Source: an uncultured cyanobacterium
Lineage (GTDB): Bacteria > Cyanobacteriota > Cyanobacteriia > PCC-6307 > Cyanobiaceae
DNA: 64,000 bases
Assembly: GCA_903823115.1 (NCBI GenBank)
Contig: CAIJRN010000028.1
Span: forward strand, 1 to 64,000
Reading direction: 5' to 3'
Positions 36,314 to 45,343 of the stretch are shown here, one piece after another; the stretch's first letter is position 1, and every line of letters starts with the position of its first letter. The position numbers were made by a program, and so were the translations under genes. The notes under the pieces are model-generated. The model was not told the DNA's origin. It saw nothing but the letters and a program-made list of their open reading frames with translations, and ran no database searches.

Positions 36314-36867
36314 AGCGTCTCCTGTTGTCCCTGCTGCTGGGTCTGGTTCTGCTGTTGGTCGAGCCCGGGGCCGGGGCCGCTGCCGCAGGGCCTGGGGCGT
36401 CGCTCGGGCCGCCTACGGCTCTGTGGCCTGCGGTTGGGCTGCCCTTCGCCCTGATCCATGCCCACCCGGATGAAACCGGCACCGGCGTGGTGCGCAGCCT
36501 CGAAAGCCTGCGGGATCTCGACTACCAGAGCTGGCAGGTGGTGGCCTATCGCGTGGGCCCACCGGGAGGACCCCTGCGCCTGCGGATCGTGGGCTATCCG
36601 GGCCGGGTGCGGCTCGACCACCCCACCAGCCTGATCGTGCGCGGCGGTCGCCGCAGCTGGAATCTGGCTGATGTCACCCTGGCCAATCCCAAGCTCGCTG
36701 GCGATGGCCGCTCGGCGGCGGCCGAGTTCGATCTGGCGCCGCTGATCGCCGATCTGCACAAGAACCGGCCGCTGCGGCTGCAGCTGCCGGGGGTGTTCGT
36801 GGAGCTGCCGGTGCCGCCTTATGTGGTGGCGGAATGGCGGCGTCTGCCCCAGGAGCCGGCCGGCTGA
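36310..36867 (+). CDS. DUF3122 exported protein
   Basis: 185 residues from ATG 36310, overlapping the GH116 stop by 4 bases. A signal peptide or anchor is at about 4-24 (LLLSLLLGLVLLLVEPGAGA). The mature domain carries 'FALIHAHPDETGTGVVRSLESLRDLDYQSWQVVAYR', LRLRIVGYPG and 'LADVTLANPKL', matching DUF3122, a cyanobacterial family of unknown function. Coupling to a glycoside hydrolase is suggestive but does not show a shared pathway. The upstream frame to 36019 belongs to GH116 in another phase. Confidence 0.8.
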   Translation: MKRLLLSLLLGLVLLLVEPGAGAAAAGPGASLGPPTALWPAVGLPFALIHAHPDETGTGVVRSLESLRDLDYQSWQVVAYRVGPPGGPLRLRIVGYPGRVRLDHPTSLIVRGGRRSWNLADVTLANPKLAGDGRSAAAEFDLAPLIADLHKNRPLRLQLPGVFVELPVPPYVVAEWRRLPQEPAG

Positions 36868-37073
36868 GAATCCTGTTCAGCCTTCTGACTGCCGACGGAT
36901 TGCCGTTGGGGCAGCGAAGGCCGCGAACGTCCAGAAGCAGCTTCGGGCCGATGAGGGCCGCCATCGATCTGAAGCCATCAGGCTGCTGGCCCCGCTTGCC
37001 AGGTCGATGTCCTGAGGCCCATGGTTGGCTTGGCTGTTCGATTGACGACACCATCACGCTCTCCTTAGGCCTG

Positions 37074-38189
37074 ATGCCTGCTGCCCCCTCCCCCTGGCTC
37101 CCCTGGATGCGTCGGGCCCTGCAGCTCGCTGCCCTGGGCGCCGGGCGCACCAGCCCCAATCCCGTGGTGGGCGCCCTGGTGCTCGATGCCGCCGGCCAGT
37201 TGGTGGGTGAGGGCTATCACGCCCGTGCCGGCGAAGCCCACGCCGAGGTGGGCGCCCTGGCCCAGGCCGGTGCGCGGGCCCGTGGCGGCACCCTGGTGGT
37301 GACGCTTGAGCCCTGCTGCCATCAGGGCCGCACACCGCCCTGCAGTCAGGCGGTGATCGCGGCGGGAGTGGTGCGGGTGGTGGTGGCGATGGCTGATCCC
37401 AATCCCCTGGTGGCCGGAGCTGGCCTGGAGCAACTGCGGCTTGCCGGCATCGAGGTGATCGAAGGGGTGGCGGCAGCGGAGGCGCTGGCCCTGAACCGGG
37501 CCTTTGTGCATCGCATCAGCACCGGTAGGCCTCTGGGAATCCTCAAATGGGCGATGAGCCTCGACGGTCGCATCGCCCTGCCCAATGGCGCCAGCCATTG
37601 GATCAGCGGCTCCGCTGCCCGCGCCTGGGTGCATCAGCTGCGGGCCGCTGGCGACGCCGTGATCGTCGGTGGCGGCACCCTGCGGGCTGATGATCCCCTG
37701 CTCACCAGCCGCGGCCATCGCGATCCCGAACCCCTGCGGGTGGTGGTCAGCCGCAGCCTCGATCTGCCGGCCAGCGCCCAGCTCTGGGACACCGCCGTGG
37801 CCGCCACCCTGGTGGCCCATGGACCCGAAGCCTCCGCCGCGGCCTGCGAGCGGCTCGATCGGCTGGGGGTGGAGCGGCTGCCTCTGGCCGCCTGTGAGCC
37901 CCTGGAGCTGCTGGAGGCCCTCGGCCGGCGCGGCTGCAATCAGGTGCTGTGGGAATGCGGCCCCGATCTGGCGGCCGCGGCCCTGCGGCAGGATTGCGTG
38001 CAGGGCATCGCCGCCGTGATCGCGCCCAAGCTGCTGGGCGGCTTGGCGGCCCGTACCCCCCTGGGAGATCTGGGGCTGCAGGCGATGGAGCAGGTGGTTC
38101 CCTGGGATGGAGTCGCCTTGCGCCTCCTCGGCCCCGATCTGCTCTGGCAGCTGGACCAGCCCGGCGGCGATCGCCAGCTCCAACCGTGA
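37074..38189 (+). CDS. ribD: bifunctional riboflavin deaminase-reductase
   Basis: Deaminates and then reduces the pyrimidine intermediate of riboflavin synthesis. The deaminase domain has HAEVGAL (zinc His and catalytic Glu) near residue 62 and EPCCHQGRTPPC (zinc Cys pair) near 79. The reductase domain shows 'LKWAMSLDGRIALPNGASHWISG' near 160, 'VGGGTLRADDPLLTSR' and 'VLWECGPDLAAAAL'. ATG 37074 gives 371 residues; the open frame reaches 36834, but the extra sequence is unrelated. Its stop overlaps the channel gene (GTGA). Confidence 0.94.
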   Translation: MPAAPSPWLPWMRRALQLAALGAGRTSPNPVVGALVLDAAGQLVGEGYHARAGEAHAEVGALAQAGARARGGTLVVTLEPCCHQGRTPPCSQAVIAAGVVRVVVAMADPNPLVAGAGLEQLRLAGIEVIEGVAAAEALALNRAFVHRISTGRPLGILKWAMSLDGRIALPNGASHWISGSAARAWVHQLRAAGDAVIVGGGTLRADDPLLTSRGHRDPEPLRVVVSRSLDLPASAQLWDTAVAATLVAHGPEASAAACERLDRLGVERLPLAACEPLELLEALGRRGCNQVLWECGPDLAAAALRQDCVQGIAAVIAPKLLGGLAARTPLGDLGLQAMEQVVPWDGVALRLLGPDLLWQLDQPGGDRQLQP

Positions 38190-39223
38190 ACACCGGACTT
38201 CCGTTCCAGCTCCCTTTGCTGATCTTCAGCCTGCTGCTGGCAGTCGCGGCCTGGCTGGGGCTGCAGCTGTTGGCCGGACGCTGCCCCAGGGGTTCCCTGG
38301 GCCGGGCCCTGTTGCAGCGAGCCCGGCTGAGCGTCAGCGCCACGTTGCTGTTCGCTGGGGTGGGTTGGTGGCTGTTTGATCTGCTGGATCGCCTCGGCTG
38401 GAACCTGCCCCGCGATGGTCAGGAGGTGCGGGATCTGCTGGTCACCCTTGGTGTGGCCTGGACGCTGCTGCGTTGCAAGCGGCTGCTGATCGGCCAGGGC
38501 GAGCTGCCTCCCGGCTGGCTGAGCCAACGCAGCTCCAGCGATCGCGCCTTCCTGCTGGATCTGATCGACAAGTTGATCGGCGCCGTGGTGATCCTGCTGG
38601 CGAGCCTGGAGGTGCTGCGCCTGCTGGGGGTGTCGCCGATGCTGCTGCTCACCGCCAGCGGCATCGGCGCGGCGGCGGTGGGCTTCGGCTCCAAGGCGCT
38701 GGTGGAGAACCTGCTGAGCGGCGTGATGCTCTACGTCTATCGCCCCTTCAACGTCGGTGACCAGATCGAACTGCCCGATCGCCGCCTTGCCGGCGCGGTG
38801 CAACGCATCGGCATGTATTACACCGAGCTGCTGACTCCCGAGCGCGAGCGCTTGTTCGTGCCCAATGCCATCTTTGCCACCTTCGCGGTGGCCAACGCCA
38901 GCCGCCGGGACCATCGCCGCCTGCTGCTTGAGTTGCCGCTGCGCCCGGAGGATCTCCCCCGGGTTGCCGCCATCTGTGCCGATCTGGAGCAGCAGCTCCA
39001 GCAGAATGCCGCTGTGGCCGCGGATCTACCCCAGCGGATCCAGCTTGGTGCTGTCGACAGCAGGGGGGTGCATCTGCGGCTGGAGGCCTTCGCCGCCAGC
39101 GGCGAGATTGAGGCGTTTCATCAGTTGCGTCAGCAGCTGCTGCTGGCCAGCCTCGAGACGGTTCAGCGCCATGGCGCCAGCCTGCTGCTCAGACCAGCTC
39201 CGGATGCTGCGGATCCCCTTTGA
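38186..39223 (+). CDS. MscS-type mechanosensitive channel
   Basis: A small-conductance channel that releases solutes under osmotic downshock. Hydrophobic helices lie at about residues 8-26, 47-66, 84-98 and 130-148, and the pore-lining helix is the Gly/Ala-rich 'GIGAAAVGFGSKALVENLLSGVML' near 160-183. The MscS beta domain follows, with 'RPFNVGDQIELP' and 'PNAIFATFAVANASRRDHRR'. The GTG at 38186 overlaps ribD by 4 bases. 345 residues is ordinary. Its end overlaps the convergent DUF427 gene by 35 bases. Confidence 0.88.
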   Translation: MNTGLPFQLPLLIFSLLLAVAAWLGLQLLAGRCPRGSLGRALLQRARLSVSATLLFAGVGWWLFDLLDRLGWNLPRDGQEVRDLLVTLGVAWTLLRCKRLLIGQGELPPGWLSQRSSSDRAFLLDLIDKLIGAVVILLASLEVLRLLGVSPMLLLTASGIGAAAVGFGSKALVENLLSGVMLYVYRPFNVGDQIELPDRRLAGAVQRIGMYYTELLTPERERLFVPNAIFATFAVANASRRDHRRLLLELPLRPEDLPRVAAICADLEQQLQQNAAVAADLPQRIQLGAVDSRGVHLRLEAFAASGEIEAFHQLRQQLLLASLETVQRHGASLLLRPAPDAADPL

Positions 39224-39728
39224 ACGGTCCCTCCAGCTCGGCGGTGATCCAGCCGCCGTAGAAGCCGCCGGGCTGGGGAATCACCCGCTCGCCATCAAGC
39301 CAGCAGCCATCCATCAACCCCGGATAGAGCCCGTACCAGCCCGTCAGGGCGGCAAAGGCAGGGGCCGGTTCGGGGTATTGCCACACCGCCCGGCTCAAGC
39401 GCCGCGGCAGGCCATCGCTTCCCGCTGCCACCACATCGAAATAGCGGGCCACCCCCTTCCATTCGCAGAAGCTGTGACCCGGGGCCGGCTGCAGCAGCGC
39501 CAGATCGATCGCTTCCGGCGGCAGATAGAAGCTGGGGGGATGGAAGGTCTCCAGCACCCGCAGCGAGCGTTCCGTGTCGACCAGCACCCGACCCAGGGCC
39601 TCCACCCGAACGTGGCGGGCACAGGGCTCCAGCGCCGGTGGTCGCGGGTAGGCGGCCACCCGTTCGCGGCCCCCAGGCAGTTGCCAGGGAGAGTTCAGGG
39701 TCTCGGGCATGGGCCGATCTTCTCTCAA
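39189..39728 (-). CDS. DUF427 family protein
   Basis: DUF427 proteins are small beta-rich, presumably cytosolic proteins of unknown role. Seen here: 'RHVRVEALGRVLVDTERSLRVLETFHPPSFYLP' near residues 38-70, 'SFCEWKGVARYFDVVA' near 86, 'RAVWQYPEPAPAFAALTGWYGLYPGLMDG' and VIPQPGGFYGGWIT near the end. The ATG at 39728 overlaps the Nif11 gene stop by 4 bases; an internal ATG at 39710 (MPETLNS) is also suitable. Together with the upstream gene this is a two-gene unit. Confidence 0.85.
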   Translation of the reverse strand: MREDRPMPETLNSPWQLPGGRERVAAYPRPPALEPCARHVRVEALGRVLVDTERSLRVLETFHPPSFYLPPEAIDLALLQPAPGHSFCEWKGVARYFDVVAAGSDGLPRRLSRAVWQYPEPAPAFAALTGWYGLYPGLMDGCWLDGERVIPQPGGFYGGWITAELEGPFKGDPQHPELV

Positions 39729-39970
39729 CCGGGGATGAAATGGCGCAACCGGCGCGCCTCCTCTCCGGCCCGGCGCTGCAGCTCCTCATCGCTGAGGGTC
39801 TGCTCCGCGCGCTGCTGCGCGGCGATCACGTCGTTTTCATCGACGTCGAAACCGGCGCCGCGGGCCAGGGCCAGGAACTCGGCCAGTTCCTTGGGTTCAT
39901 GCAGCTGGCGATCGAGCGCCGGATCGCCGTGGGCATGGGCGAGGAAGGCATCGAGTTGGTCCAGGCTCAT
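39725..39970 (-). CDS. Nif11-domain small protein (second orphan)
   Basis: 81 residues from ATG 39970. It shows the Nif11 pattern: MSLDQLDAFLAHAHGDPALDRQ, then 'ELAEFLALARGAGFDVDENDVI'. The tail is charged and helical (LSDEELQRRAGEEARRL) and ends HFIPG, without a Gly-Gly site or Cys core. This suggests a stand-alone Nif11 protein rather than a RiPP precursor. The frame opens further upstream (40021), but the Nif11 Met is the natural start. It is coupled to the DUF427 gene by an ATGA overlap. Confidence 0.8.
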   Translation of the reverse strand: MSLDQLDAFLAHAHGDPALDRQLHEPKELAEFLALARGAGFDVDENDVIAAQQRAEQTLSDEELQRRAGEEARRLRHFIPG

Positions 39971-40071
39971 GGTCGCGATCGCTTGGCGGTGGCTCCTGTT
40001 TAACCGCGGAACGAGCCCCATGGCGCCCTGTCTGCGCCGCAGATTGGTTTCAACTCCAGGCCCCGGGCCCT

Positions 40072-40797
40072 TCAGCCGAGCAGGTTGAGCTGCTGGGCGG
40101 AAGGGCTTTCACCGGCAGTGCTTCCTGGGCCAGGGCCGCCAGCGACTGGAGCGATCTCCAGCTTCACCGCCTCCCAGGCGGCTGGATCCCATGGCGCCAT
40201 CAGCGGTTCGAGGGCCCGCAGCCCGGGCCCATCGGTGAGCTCCAGCCAGGCCTGCTCCAGCCCATCGGGGATCACCACCGGCATGCGGTCATGGACCCGC
40301 CGCAGCAGATCGTTGGGAGCTGTGGTGAGCACGCAGCAACTTTCCAGTTCGCCGCCATCAGGGCCGCTCCAGCGCTCCCACAGCCCGCCGAGCCAGAAGG
40401 GGGCGCGATCGCGGCGGCGGAACAGCCAGGGTTGCTTGTAGGAGCGTCCGCTGCGCGGATCCGTGCGGCTCTGCCACTCAAAGAAGCCATCGGCGGGCAG
40501 CAGGGCGCGGCGATGGCGCCAGGCAGCACGGAAGAAGGCTTTTTCGGTCACGCTTTCGCTGCGGGCGTTGATCGGCCGGCGCATCCCCAGGGGATCCTTG
40601 CTCCACTCGGGCAGGAAGCCCCAGAGCGCCAGGCCCACCTGCAACTGTTCGTGCTCCTGGCGCTGCAGCAGCACCGGCTCCCCGGGTCGCACCTGCTGGC
40701 GCGGGGCGTAGTGCTGCGCCAGTCCTGGCGGCAGGGGCCCCTTCAGCCGCGGCAGCAGCTGGTCGATCGCGGTGCTGAGGCTGTAGCGACCGCACAT
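40072..40797 (-). CDS. SRAP-domain protein (YedK/HMCES type)
   Basis: Forms a covalent link to abasic sites in single-stranded DNA, shielding them during replication. The catalytic Cys2 follows Met1 (MCGRYSL), so the start is fixed. Other active-site residues are Asn77 in INARSE and Glu107 in 'DGFFEW', with His in 'HDRMPVVIP' near 185. 241 residues is typical. Despite the family's link with SOS, no LexA-like box was found just upstream. It is divergent from ftsH with 114 bases between. Confidence 0.93.
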   Translation of the reverse strand: MCGRYSLSTAIDQLLPRLKGPLPPGLAQHYAPRQQVRPGEPVLLQRQEHEQLQVGLALWGFLPEWSKDPLGMRRPINARSESVTEKAFFRAAWRHRRALLPADGFFEWQSRTDPRSGRSYKQPWLFRRRDRAPFWLGGLWERWSGPDGGELESCCVLTTAPNDLLRRVHDRMPVVIPDGLEQAWLELTDGPGLRALEPLMAPWDPAAWEAVKLEIAPVAGGPGPGSTAGESPSAQQLNLLG

Positions 40798-40911
40798 GGG
40801 GCGAAGGGGGATGGGAGGGGGGGCTCTGGTGGCATTCGGTTCTCACCACCGGCGGGCGATCCGGCGGGTGGCACACAGCTCTAGCCTGACCCTCCGACCG
40901 CCCGACGCTGC

Positions 40912-42804
40912 ATGGCCATCCGCCAGGACGACAATCGCCCCAGCCGGCGTTTTGGAATCATCAACCTTTTGTTGATCGGTTTCGGCGTGTTGCTGCTGGT
41001 CAGCAATTTCCTGCCGAATCCGGCCAACCAGGTGCCGCGGGTGCCCTATTCCCTGTTCATCGGCCAGGTGGATGCCGACAACGTCAAGCGCGCCTACATC
41101 ACTTCCGACCAGATCCGCTACGAACTCAAGGAGGCTCCGGCTGAAGACGCCCCGACGGTGCTGGCCACCACGCCGATCTTCGACATGGAGCTGCCCCAGC
41201 GGCTCGAGCAACACGGCGTTGAGTTCGCCGCCGCGCCGCCACGCAAGCCCAGCTTCATCACCACGGCCCTGAGCTGGATTGTGCCGCCGCTGATTTTCAT
41301 TGTCGTGCTGCAGTTCTTCGCCCGCCGCAGCGGCATGGGCGGAGCCCAGGGAGCCCTGAGCTTCACCAAGAGCAAGGCCAAGGTGTATGTGCCCGATGAG
41401 GAATCGCGGGTCACCTTCGCCGACGTCGCTGGTGTCGATGAGGCCAAGACTGAACTCACCGAGATCGTTGATTTCCTCAAGACGCCGGAGCGCTACACCG
41501 CCATCGGCGCCCGCATCCCCAAGGGCGTGCTGCTGGTGGGCCCTCCCGGCACCGGCAAGACACTCCTGTCCAAGGCGGTGGCCGGTGAAGCCGGTGTGCC
41601 GTTCTTCATCATCAGCGGCTCTGAGTTTGTTGAGCTGTTTGTCGGGGCCGGTGCCGCCCGGGTCCGCGATCTGTTTGAAGAGGCCAAGAAGAAGGCGCCC
41701 TGCATCATCTTCATCGATGAACTCGATGCCATCGGCAAGAGCCGTGCTGGCTCGATGGGCATGATGGGCGGCAACGATGAACGCGAGCAGACCCTCAATC
41801 AGCTGCTCACCGAGATGGATGGCTTCGCCGCCCAGGACAAGCCGGTGATCGTGCTGGCGGCCACCAACCAGCCGGAGGTGCTGGATGCCGCCTTGCTGCG
41901 TCCCGGTCGCTTCGATCGCCAGGTGCTGGTGGATCGCCCCGATCTCTCCGGTCGCCGCACGATTCTGGACATCTACGCCAAGAAAGTGAAACTCTCCGAG
42001 GGCGTGGATCTCGATCTCATTGCCCAGGCCACCAGTGGTTTTGCCGGCGCCGATCTGGCCAATCTGGTCAATGAGGCGGCCCTGCTGGCGGCCCGGGCGA
42101 TGCGCACCACCGTGGCGCAGGGTGACCTCAACGAGGCGATTGAGCGGGTGGTGGCGGGTCTGGAGAAGAAGAGCCGGGTGTTGCAGCCCGATGAGAAGAA
42201 AGTGGTGGCGTATCACGAAGTCGGCCACGCCATCGTCGGCCATCTGATGCCCGGCGGCAGCAAGGTGGCCAAGATTTCGATCGTGCCCCGGGGGATGGCG
42301 GCCCTCGGTTACACCCTGCAGCTGCCCACCGAGGAGCGCTTCCTCAACTCGAAAGAAGATCTCGAAGGCCAGATCGCCACCTTGCTGGGCGGTCGCAGCG
42401 CCGAGGAGATCGTCTTTGGCGAAGTCACCACCGGCGCCGCCAATGACCTGCAGCGCGCCACCGACATCGCCGAGCAGATGGTGGGCACCTATGGCATGAG
42501 CGACACCCTCGGCCCCCTCGCCTATGACAAGCAGGGCGGCGGCCGCTTCCTCGGTGGTAACAACAATCCTCGCCGGGTGGTCAGTGATGCCACCGCCCAG
42601 GCGATCGATCGCGAGGTGCGTGGTCTGGTGGATCGGGCCCATGACCGGGCCTTGACGATCCTGCGTCACAACAGCGACCTGCTCGAATCGATCTCCAAGA
42701 AGATCCTTGAGAAAGAGGTGATCGAGGGCGATGAGCTCAAGGATCTGCTCGCTTCCAGCGTCATGCCCCAGGAGGCCGTCCTGAGTGCTCCGGCACTGGC
42801 CTGA
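40912..42804 (+). CDS. ftsH: ATP-dependent zinc metalloprotease FtsH
   Basis: Membrane-bound AAA protease that removes damaged membrane proteins; in cyanobacteria paralogues repair photosystem II. Two transmembrane helices (about residues 15-33 and 117-139) bracket a lumenal/periplasmic domain. AAA motifs: Walker A GPPGTGKT (210-217), Walker [13 protein letters not shown] near 264 and the pore/SRH region '[13 protein letters not shown]'-like. The zinc site is HEVGH (435-439), with the third ligand Asp expected in '[14 protein letters not shown]'. 630 residues matches the FtsH2/FtsH3 size; the C-terminus lacks the long tail of other paralogues. Which paralogue it is cannot be settled here. Confidence 0.96.
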   Translation: MAIRQDDNRPSRRFGIINLLLIGFGVLLLVSNFLPNPANQVPRVPYSLFIGQVDADNVKRAYITSDQIRYELKEAPAEDAPTVLATTPIFDMELPQRLEQHGVEFAAAPPRKPSFITTALSWIVPPLIFIVVLQFFARRSGMGGAQGALSFTKSKAKVYVPDEESRVTFADVAGVDEAKTELTEIVDFLKTPERYTAIGARIPKGVLLVGPPGTGKTLLSKAVAGEAGVPFFIISGSEFVELFVGAGAARVRDLFEEAKKKAPCIIFIDELDAIGKSRAGSMGMMGGNDEREQTLNQLLTEMDGFAAQDKPVIVLAATNQPEVLDAALLRPGRFDRQVLVDRPDLSGRRTILDIYAKKVKLSEGVDLDLIAQATSGFAGADLANLVNEAALLAARAMRTTVAQGDLNEAIERVVAGLEKKSRVLQPDEKKVVAYHEVGHAIVGHLMPGGSKVAKISIVPRGMAALGYTLQLPTEERFLNSKEDLEGQIATLLGGRSAEEIVFGEVTTGAANDLQRATDIAEQMVGTYGMSDTLGPLAYDKQGGGRFLGGNNNPRRVVSDATAQAIDREVRGLVDRAHDRALTILRHNSDLLESISKKILEKEVIEGDELKDLLASSVMPQEAVLSAPALA

Positions 42805-42831
42805 ACCCCCTGTTGCTCAGGGGTGATGGCC

Positions 42832-42855
42832 CAGGCCCCTTGACGCAGGGGCCTG
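42832..42855. terminator. hairpin between ftsH and argF
   Basis: CAGGCCCCT and AGGGGCCTG form a 9-bp stem with a 6-base loop, 28 bases after the ftsH stop and 34 before the argF start. No T run follows immediately. Confidence 0.5.
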
Positions 42856-42888
42856 TGATCTCGGATAAGGGTTCTTTGTAGCGGCTCC

Positions 42889-43839
42889 ATGGAGTCTCCG
42901 TCTGCCTCCTGCCCACCAGTCGCTCTCCAGGGCCGCGACCTGCTCTCCTCGGCCGATCTGAGCGCCTCCGAAACCCGGGAGCTGCTCGCCCTGGCGGCAG
43001 AACTCAAGGCTGGCCGCCGCCGGATCGATCTCGGTGGCAAGGTGCTCGGCCTGATCTTCAGCAAGGCCTCCACCCGCACCCGGGTGAGTTTCACGGTGGC
43101 GATGGCCCGGCTCGGCGGTCACACCCTCGATCTCAATCCCAGTGTCACCCAGGTGGGCCGGGGTGAGCCGATCGCCGACACGGCGCGGGTGCTGAGCCGC
43201 TACTGCGATGCCCTGGCGATTCGCACCTTCGCCCAGGCCGAACTTGGCGAATATGCCCACTGGGCTTCGATTCCGGTGATCAATGCCCTCACCGACCTCG
43301 AGCATCCCTGCCAGGCCCTGGCTGATTTCCTCACCCTGCAGGAGGCCTTCGGCGCCGTTGAGGGACTGACCCTCAGCTACGTGGGCGATGGCAACAATGT
43401 GGCCCATTCGCTGATGCTCTGCGGGGCTCTGCTTGGGGTGAATGTCCGGATCGGCTGTCCGGTCGGATTCGAGCCCAGCGCTGCGGTGCTTGAGCAATCC
43501 CGCCGCCTTGCGGCCGCCCACGGGGCGAGTGTGGAGGTGCTGCATGAGCCGGTGGCGGCAGTGCGTGGCGCCCATGCCCTCTACACCGATGTCTGGGCCT
43601 CCATGGGCCAGGAAGAGGAGAAGGCGCTCCGCGAGCAGGCTTTCGCGGGCTGGTGCCTCGACGAGGAGCTGATGGCGGAGGCGGATCCGCGGGCCATCGT
43701 GCTGCACTGCCTGCCCGCTTACCGGGGACTGGAGATCAGCGCCGGTGCCATGGAGGGCAGTTCCAGCCGCATCTTTGATCAGGCCGAAAATCGGCTGCAT
43801 GTGCAGCAAGCGCTGCTGGCGGCCCTGCTGGGGGGCTGA
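42889..43839 (+). CDS. argF: ornithine carbamoyltransferase
   Basis: Joins carbamoyl phosphate and ornithine to give citrulline in arginine synthesis. The carbamoyl-phosphate motif is ASTRTRVSF near residue 63, followed by 'VTQVGRGEPIADTARVLSRY'. The HPCQALAD motif is near 144 and the ornithine-binding 'HCLPAYRG' near 272. 316 residues is normal. ATG 42889 has no strong ribosome site; the N-terminal 15 residues are variable in this family, so the start is reasonable but not proven. Confidence 0.96.
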   Translation: MESPSASCPPVALQGRDLLSSADLSASETRELLALAAELKAGRRRIDLGGKVLGLIFSKASTRTRVSFTVAMARLGGHTLDLNPSVTQVGRGEPIADTARVLSRYCDALAIRTFAQAELGEYAHWASIPVINALTDLEHPCQALADFLTLQEAFGAVEGLTLSYVGDGNNVAHSLMLCGALLGVNVRIGCPVGFEPSAAVLEQSRRLAAAHGASVEVLHEPVAAVRGAHALYTDVWASMGQEEEKALREQAFAGWCLDEELMAEADPRAIVLHCLPAYRGLEISAGAMEGSSSRIFDQAENRLHVQQALLAALLGG

Positions 43840-43856
43840 GGGACCAGCCGCCGCTC

Positions 43857-43955
43857 TCAACCGCAGCCGCCCGGAGCCTCGCCATTGCAGGAACGGGAGC
43901 TTCGGTAGCTCCAGCCGCAGCTGCGATCAGGGTCGATCGGGAAGGGAAAAAACAC
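43857..43955 (-). CDS. possible cysteine-containing micro-ORF
   Basis: A 32-residue frame from GTG 43955: MFFPFPIDPDRSCGWSYR, then SSRSCNGEAPGGCG. Three Cys, many Ser and Gly and a clean stop make it look like a small structured peptide. The open frame continues upstream (RLPDWLHGQ) but offers no good start codon. It lies in the gap between argF and the GHL10 gene on the opposite strand. There is no independent support, so this is tentative. Confidence 0.3.
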   Translation of the reverse strand: MFFPFPIDPDRSCGWSYRSSRSCNGEAPGGCG

Positions 43956-44036
43956 CTGTCCGTGCAGCCAGTCCGGCAGGCGCCTTGTCCTGAGGGGGGT
44001 GTTGGAGGCCTGCCTGGCATTGCCTAGCCTGAGTCG

Positions 44037-45263
44037 ATGGTTCGCAGACGCTGGCCCCTTCGCCTGATTCTGGTCCTGTTGCTGGCGGTCCAGGTGCCAT
44101 CCGGGCGGCCCGGTCGCGCCCAGCAGCCGCCTGCCCAGCCCCCTGTGCAGCGGACGGAACTGCGGGGTGTGTGGCTCACCGCCAACGACATGCCGGTGCT
44201 GCGCGATCGCAGCCGCATGCAGGTCACGGTGAATCAGCTGGCCGATCTCAAGTTCAACCGGCTCTACGTGGTGGTCTGGAACGGCGGCATGGCCTACTAC
44301 CCCAGCCGTGTCAGTGAGCAGCGCCGACTCCAGGACTTCACCTTCACGGGGCTGCAGGGGCAGGACATCCTCGCGGAGCTGATCGCCGCCGGCCGCGGCC
44401 GCGGCCTGATGGTGGTGCCCTGGTTTGAATTCGGCTTCATGGCGCCGCCGGATTCGCCGCTGGCCAAGAACCATCGCGACTGGCTGACGAGCAAGCGGGA
44501 TGGCGGCTTCACTTCGATCAGTGCTGCCGGCGAAGTGGTGTGGCTCAATCCCTTCCGGCCGGAGGTGCAGCAACTGATCACCGACCTCGTGCTGGAGGTG
44601 GTGAGCCAGTACGACGCTGATGGGATTCAGTTTGACGACCACATGAGCCTGCCGCGGGACTTCGGCTACGACCCCTACACCGTGGCCCTTTACCGCAAGG
44701 AGACTGGACGTGATCCACCCGCCGATGCAGAGGACGGTGCCTGGGTGAAGTGGCGAGCCGATCGCCTCACCGCCTTCATGGAGCGCCTGGCCGGGGCTGT
44801 GCGCAGGACACGGCCAGGAACGATCCTCTCGATCTCGCCCAACTACTACGCCTTCGCCTACAAGATGCAGCTGCAGGACTGGAGAGCCTGGGTGCAGCGT
44901 GGCATCGCCGATGAGTTGCTGATCCAGATCTACCGGTCGGATCTGGAGAGCTATCGACCCCAGCTCAGCCGCCCTGAGGTCCAGGAAACCCAGCGACGCA
45001 TTCCCACCGCGATTGCCGTGATGAGCGGCCTGCGCAACCGTCCCAATCCGATGGCGCTGATCCGGCAGAAGGTGCTGGCCAACCGTGAGCTGGGTCTTGG
45101 GGTGGCTTTTTTCTATCTGGAGAGCCTCTGGAGCCTGGGCCCGGAGCCTTCAGCCGAGCGCATCGCCGCTCTGGCCGAGTTGTTCGGCGCTGGCGTGGTG
45201 CCCACCACGGGCCTGCCCCGCCTGGCTCCGCCGCCCTTGCCGCCCCTGGCGCCGAACCCCTGA
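44037..45263 (+). CDS. GHL10-type glycoside hydrolase-like protein, exported
   Basis: A TIM-barrel protein of the DUF187/GHL10 family, found in cyanobacterial envelopes and suspected to act on polysaccharides. The signal peptide covers about residues 5-25 (LRLILVLLLAVQVPSG). The domain starts 'ELRGVWLTANDMPVL' near 41 and includes 'LYVVVWNGGMAYYPS', 'VVPWFEFGFMAPP', WLNPFRPEVQQLITDL and the conserved 'DGIQFDDHMSLP' near 195. The last 30 residues are Pro-rich. The gene is probably monocistronic; lexA follows on the same strand 80 bases later with its own operator. Confidence 0.85.
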   Translation: MVRRRWPLRLILVLLLAVQVPSGRPGRAQQPPAQPPVQRTELRGVWLTANDMPVLRDRSRMQVTVNQLADLKFNRLYVVVWNGGMAYYPSRVSEQRRLQDFTFTGLQGQDILAELIAAGRGRGLMVVPWFEFGFMAPPDSPLAKNHRDWLTSKRDGGFTSISAAGEVVWLNPFRPEVQQLITDLVLEVVSQYDADGIQFDDHMSLPRDFGYDPYTVALYRKETGRDPPADAEDGAWVKWRADRLTAFMERLAGAVRRTRPGTILSISPNYYAFAYKMQLQDWRAWVQRGIADELLIQIYRSDLESYRPQLSRPEVQETQRRIPTAIAVMSGLRNRPNPMALIRQKVLANRELGLGVAFFYLESLWSLGPEPSAERIAALAELFGAGVVPTTGLPRLAPPPLPPLAPNP

Positions 45264-45303
45264 AGGGCACCGCCCTCGGAACTGGACAAAGTCACCGCAA
45301 AGC

Positions 45304-45317
45304 GGTACATCTGTATC
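45304..45317 (+). promoter_or_regulatory. LexA-box-like operator upstream of lexA
   Basis: GGTACATCTGTATC lies 27 bases before the lexA ATG. It fits the published cyanobacterial LexA box (RGTACNNNDGTWCB) with one mismatch. It suggests autoregulation of lexA. Confidence 0.6.
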
Positions 45318-45343
45318 AGAGCTTTCGCTTGCCTGATCCGACC

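Noticed and set aside
36674-37159. Minus-strand frame containing LLLDVRGLRCPN, which recalls TusA/SirA proteins
   Set aside because: The match is only a few residues, lacks the rest of the TusA fold, and the frame runs through the DUF3122 and ribD genes.
40843-42669. 608-codon open frame on the minus strand
   Set aside because: Antisense to ftsH, whose motifs are all intact.
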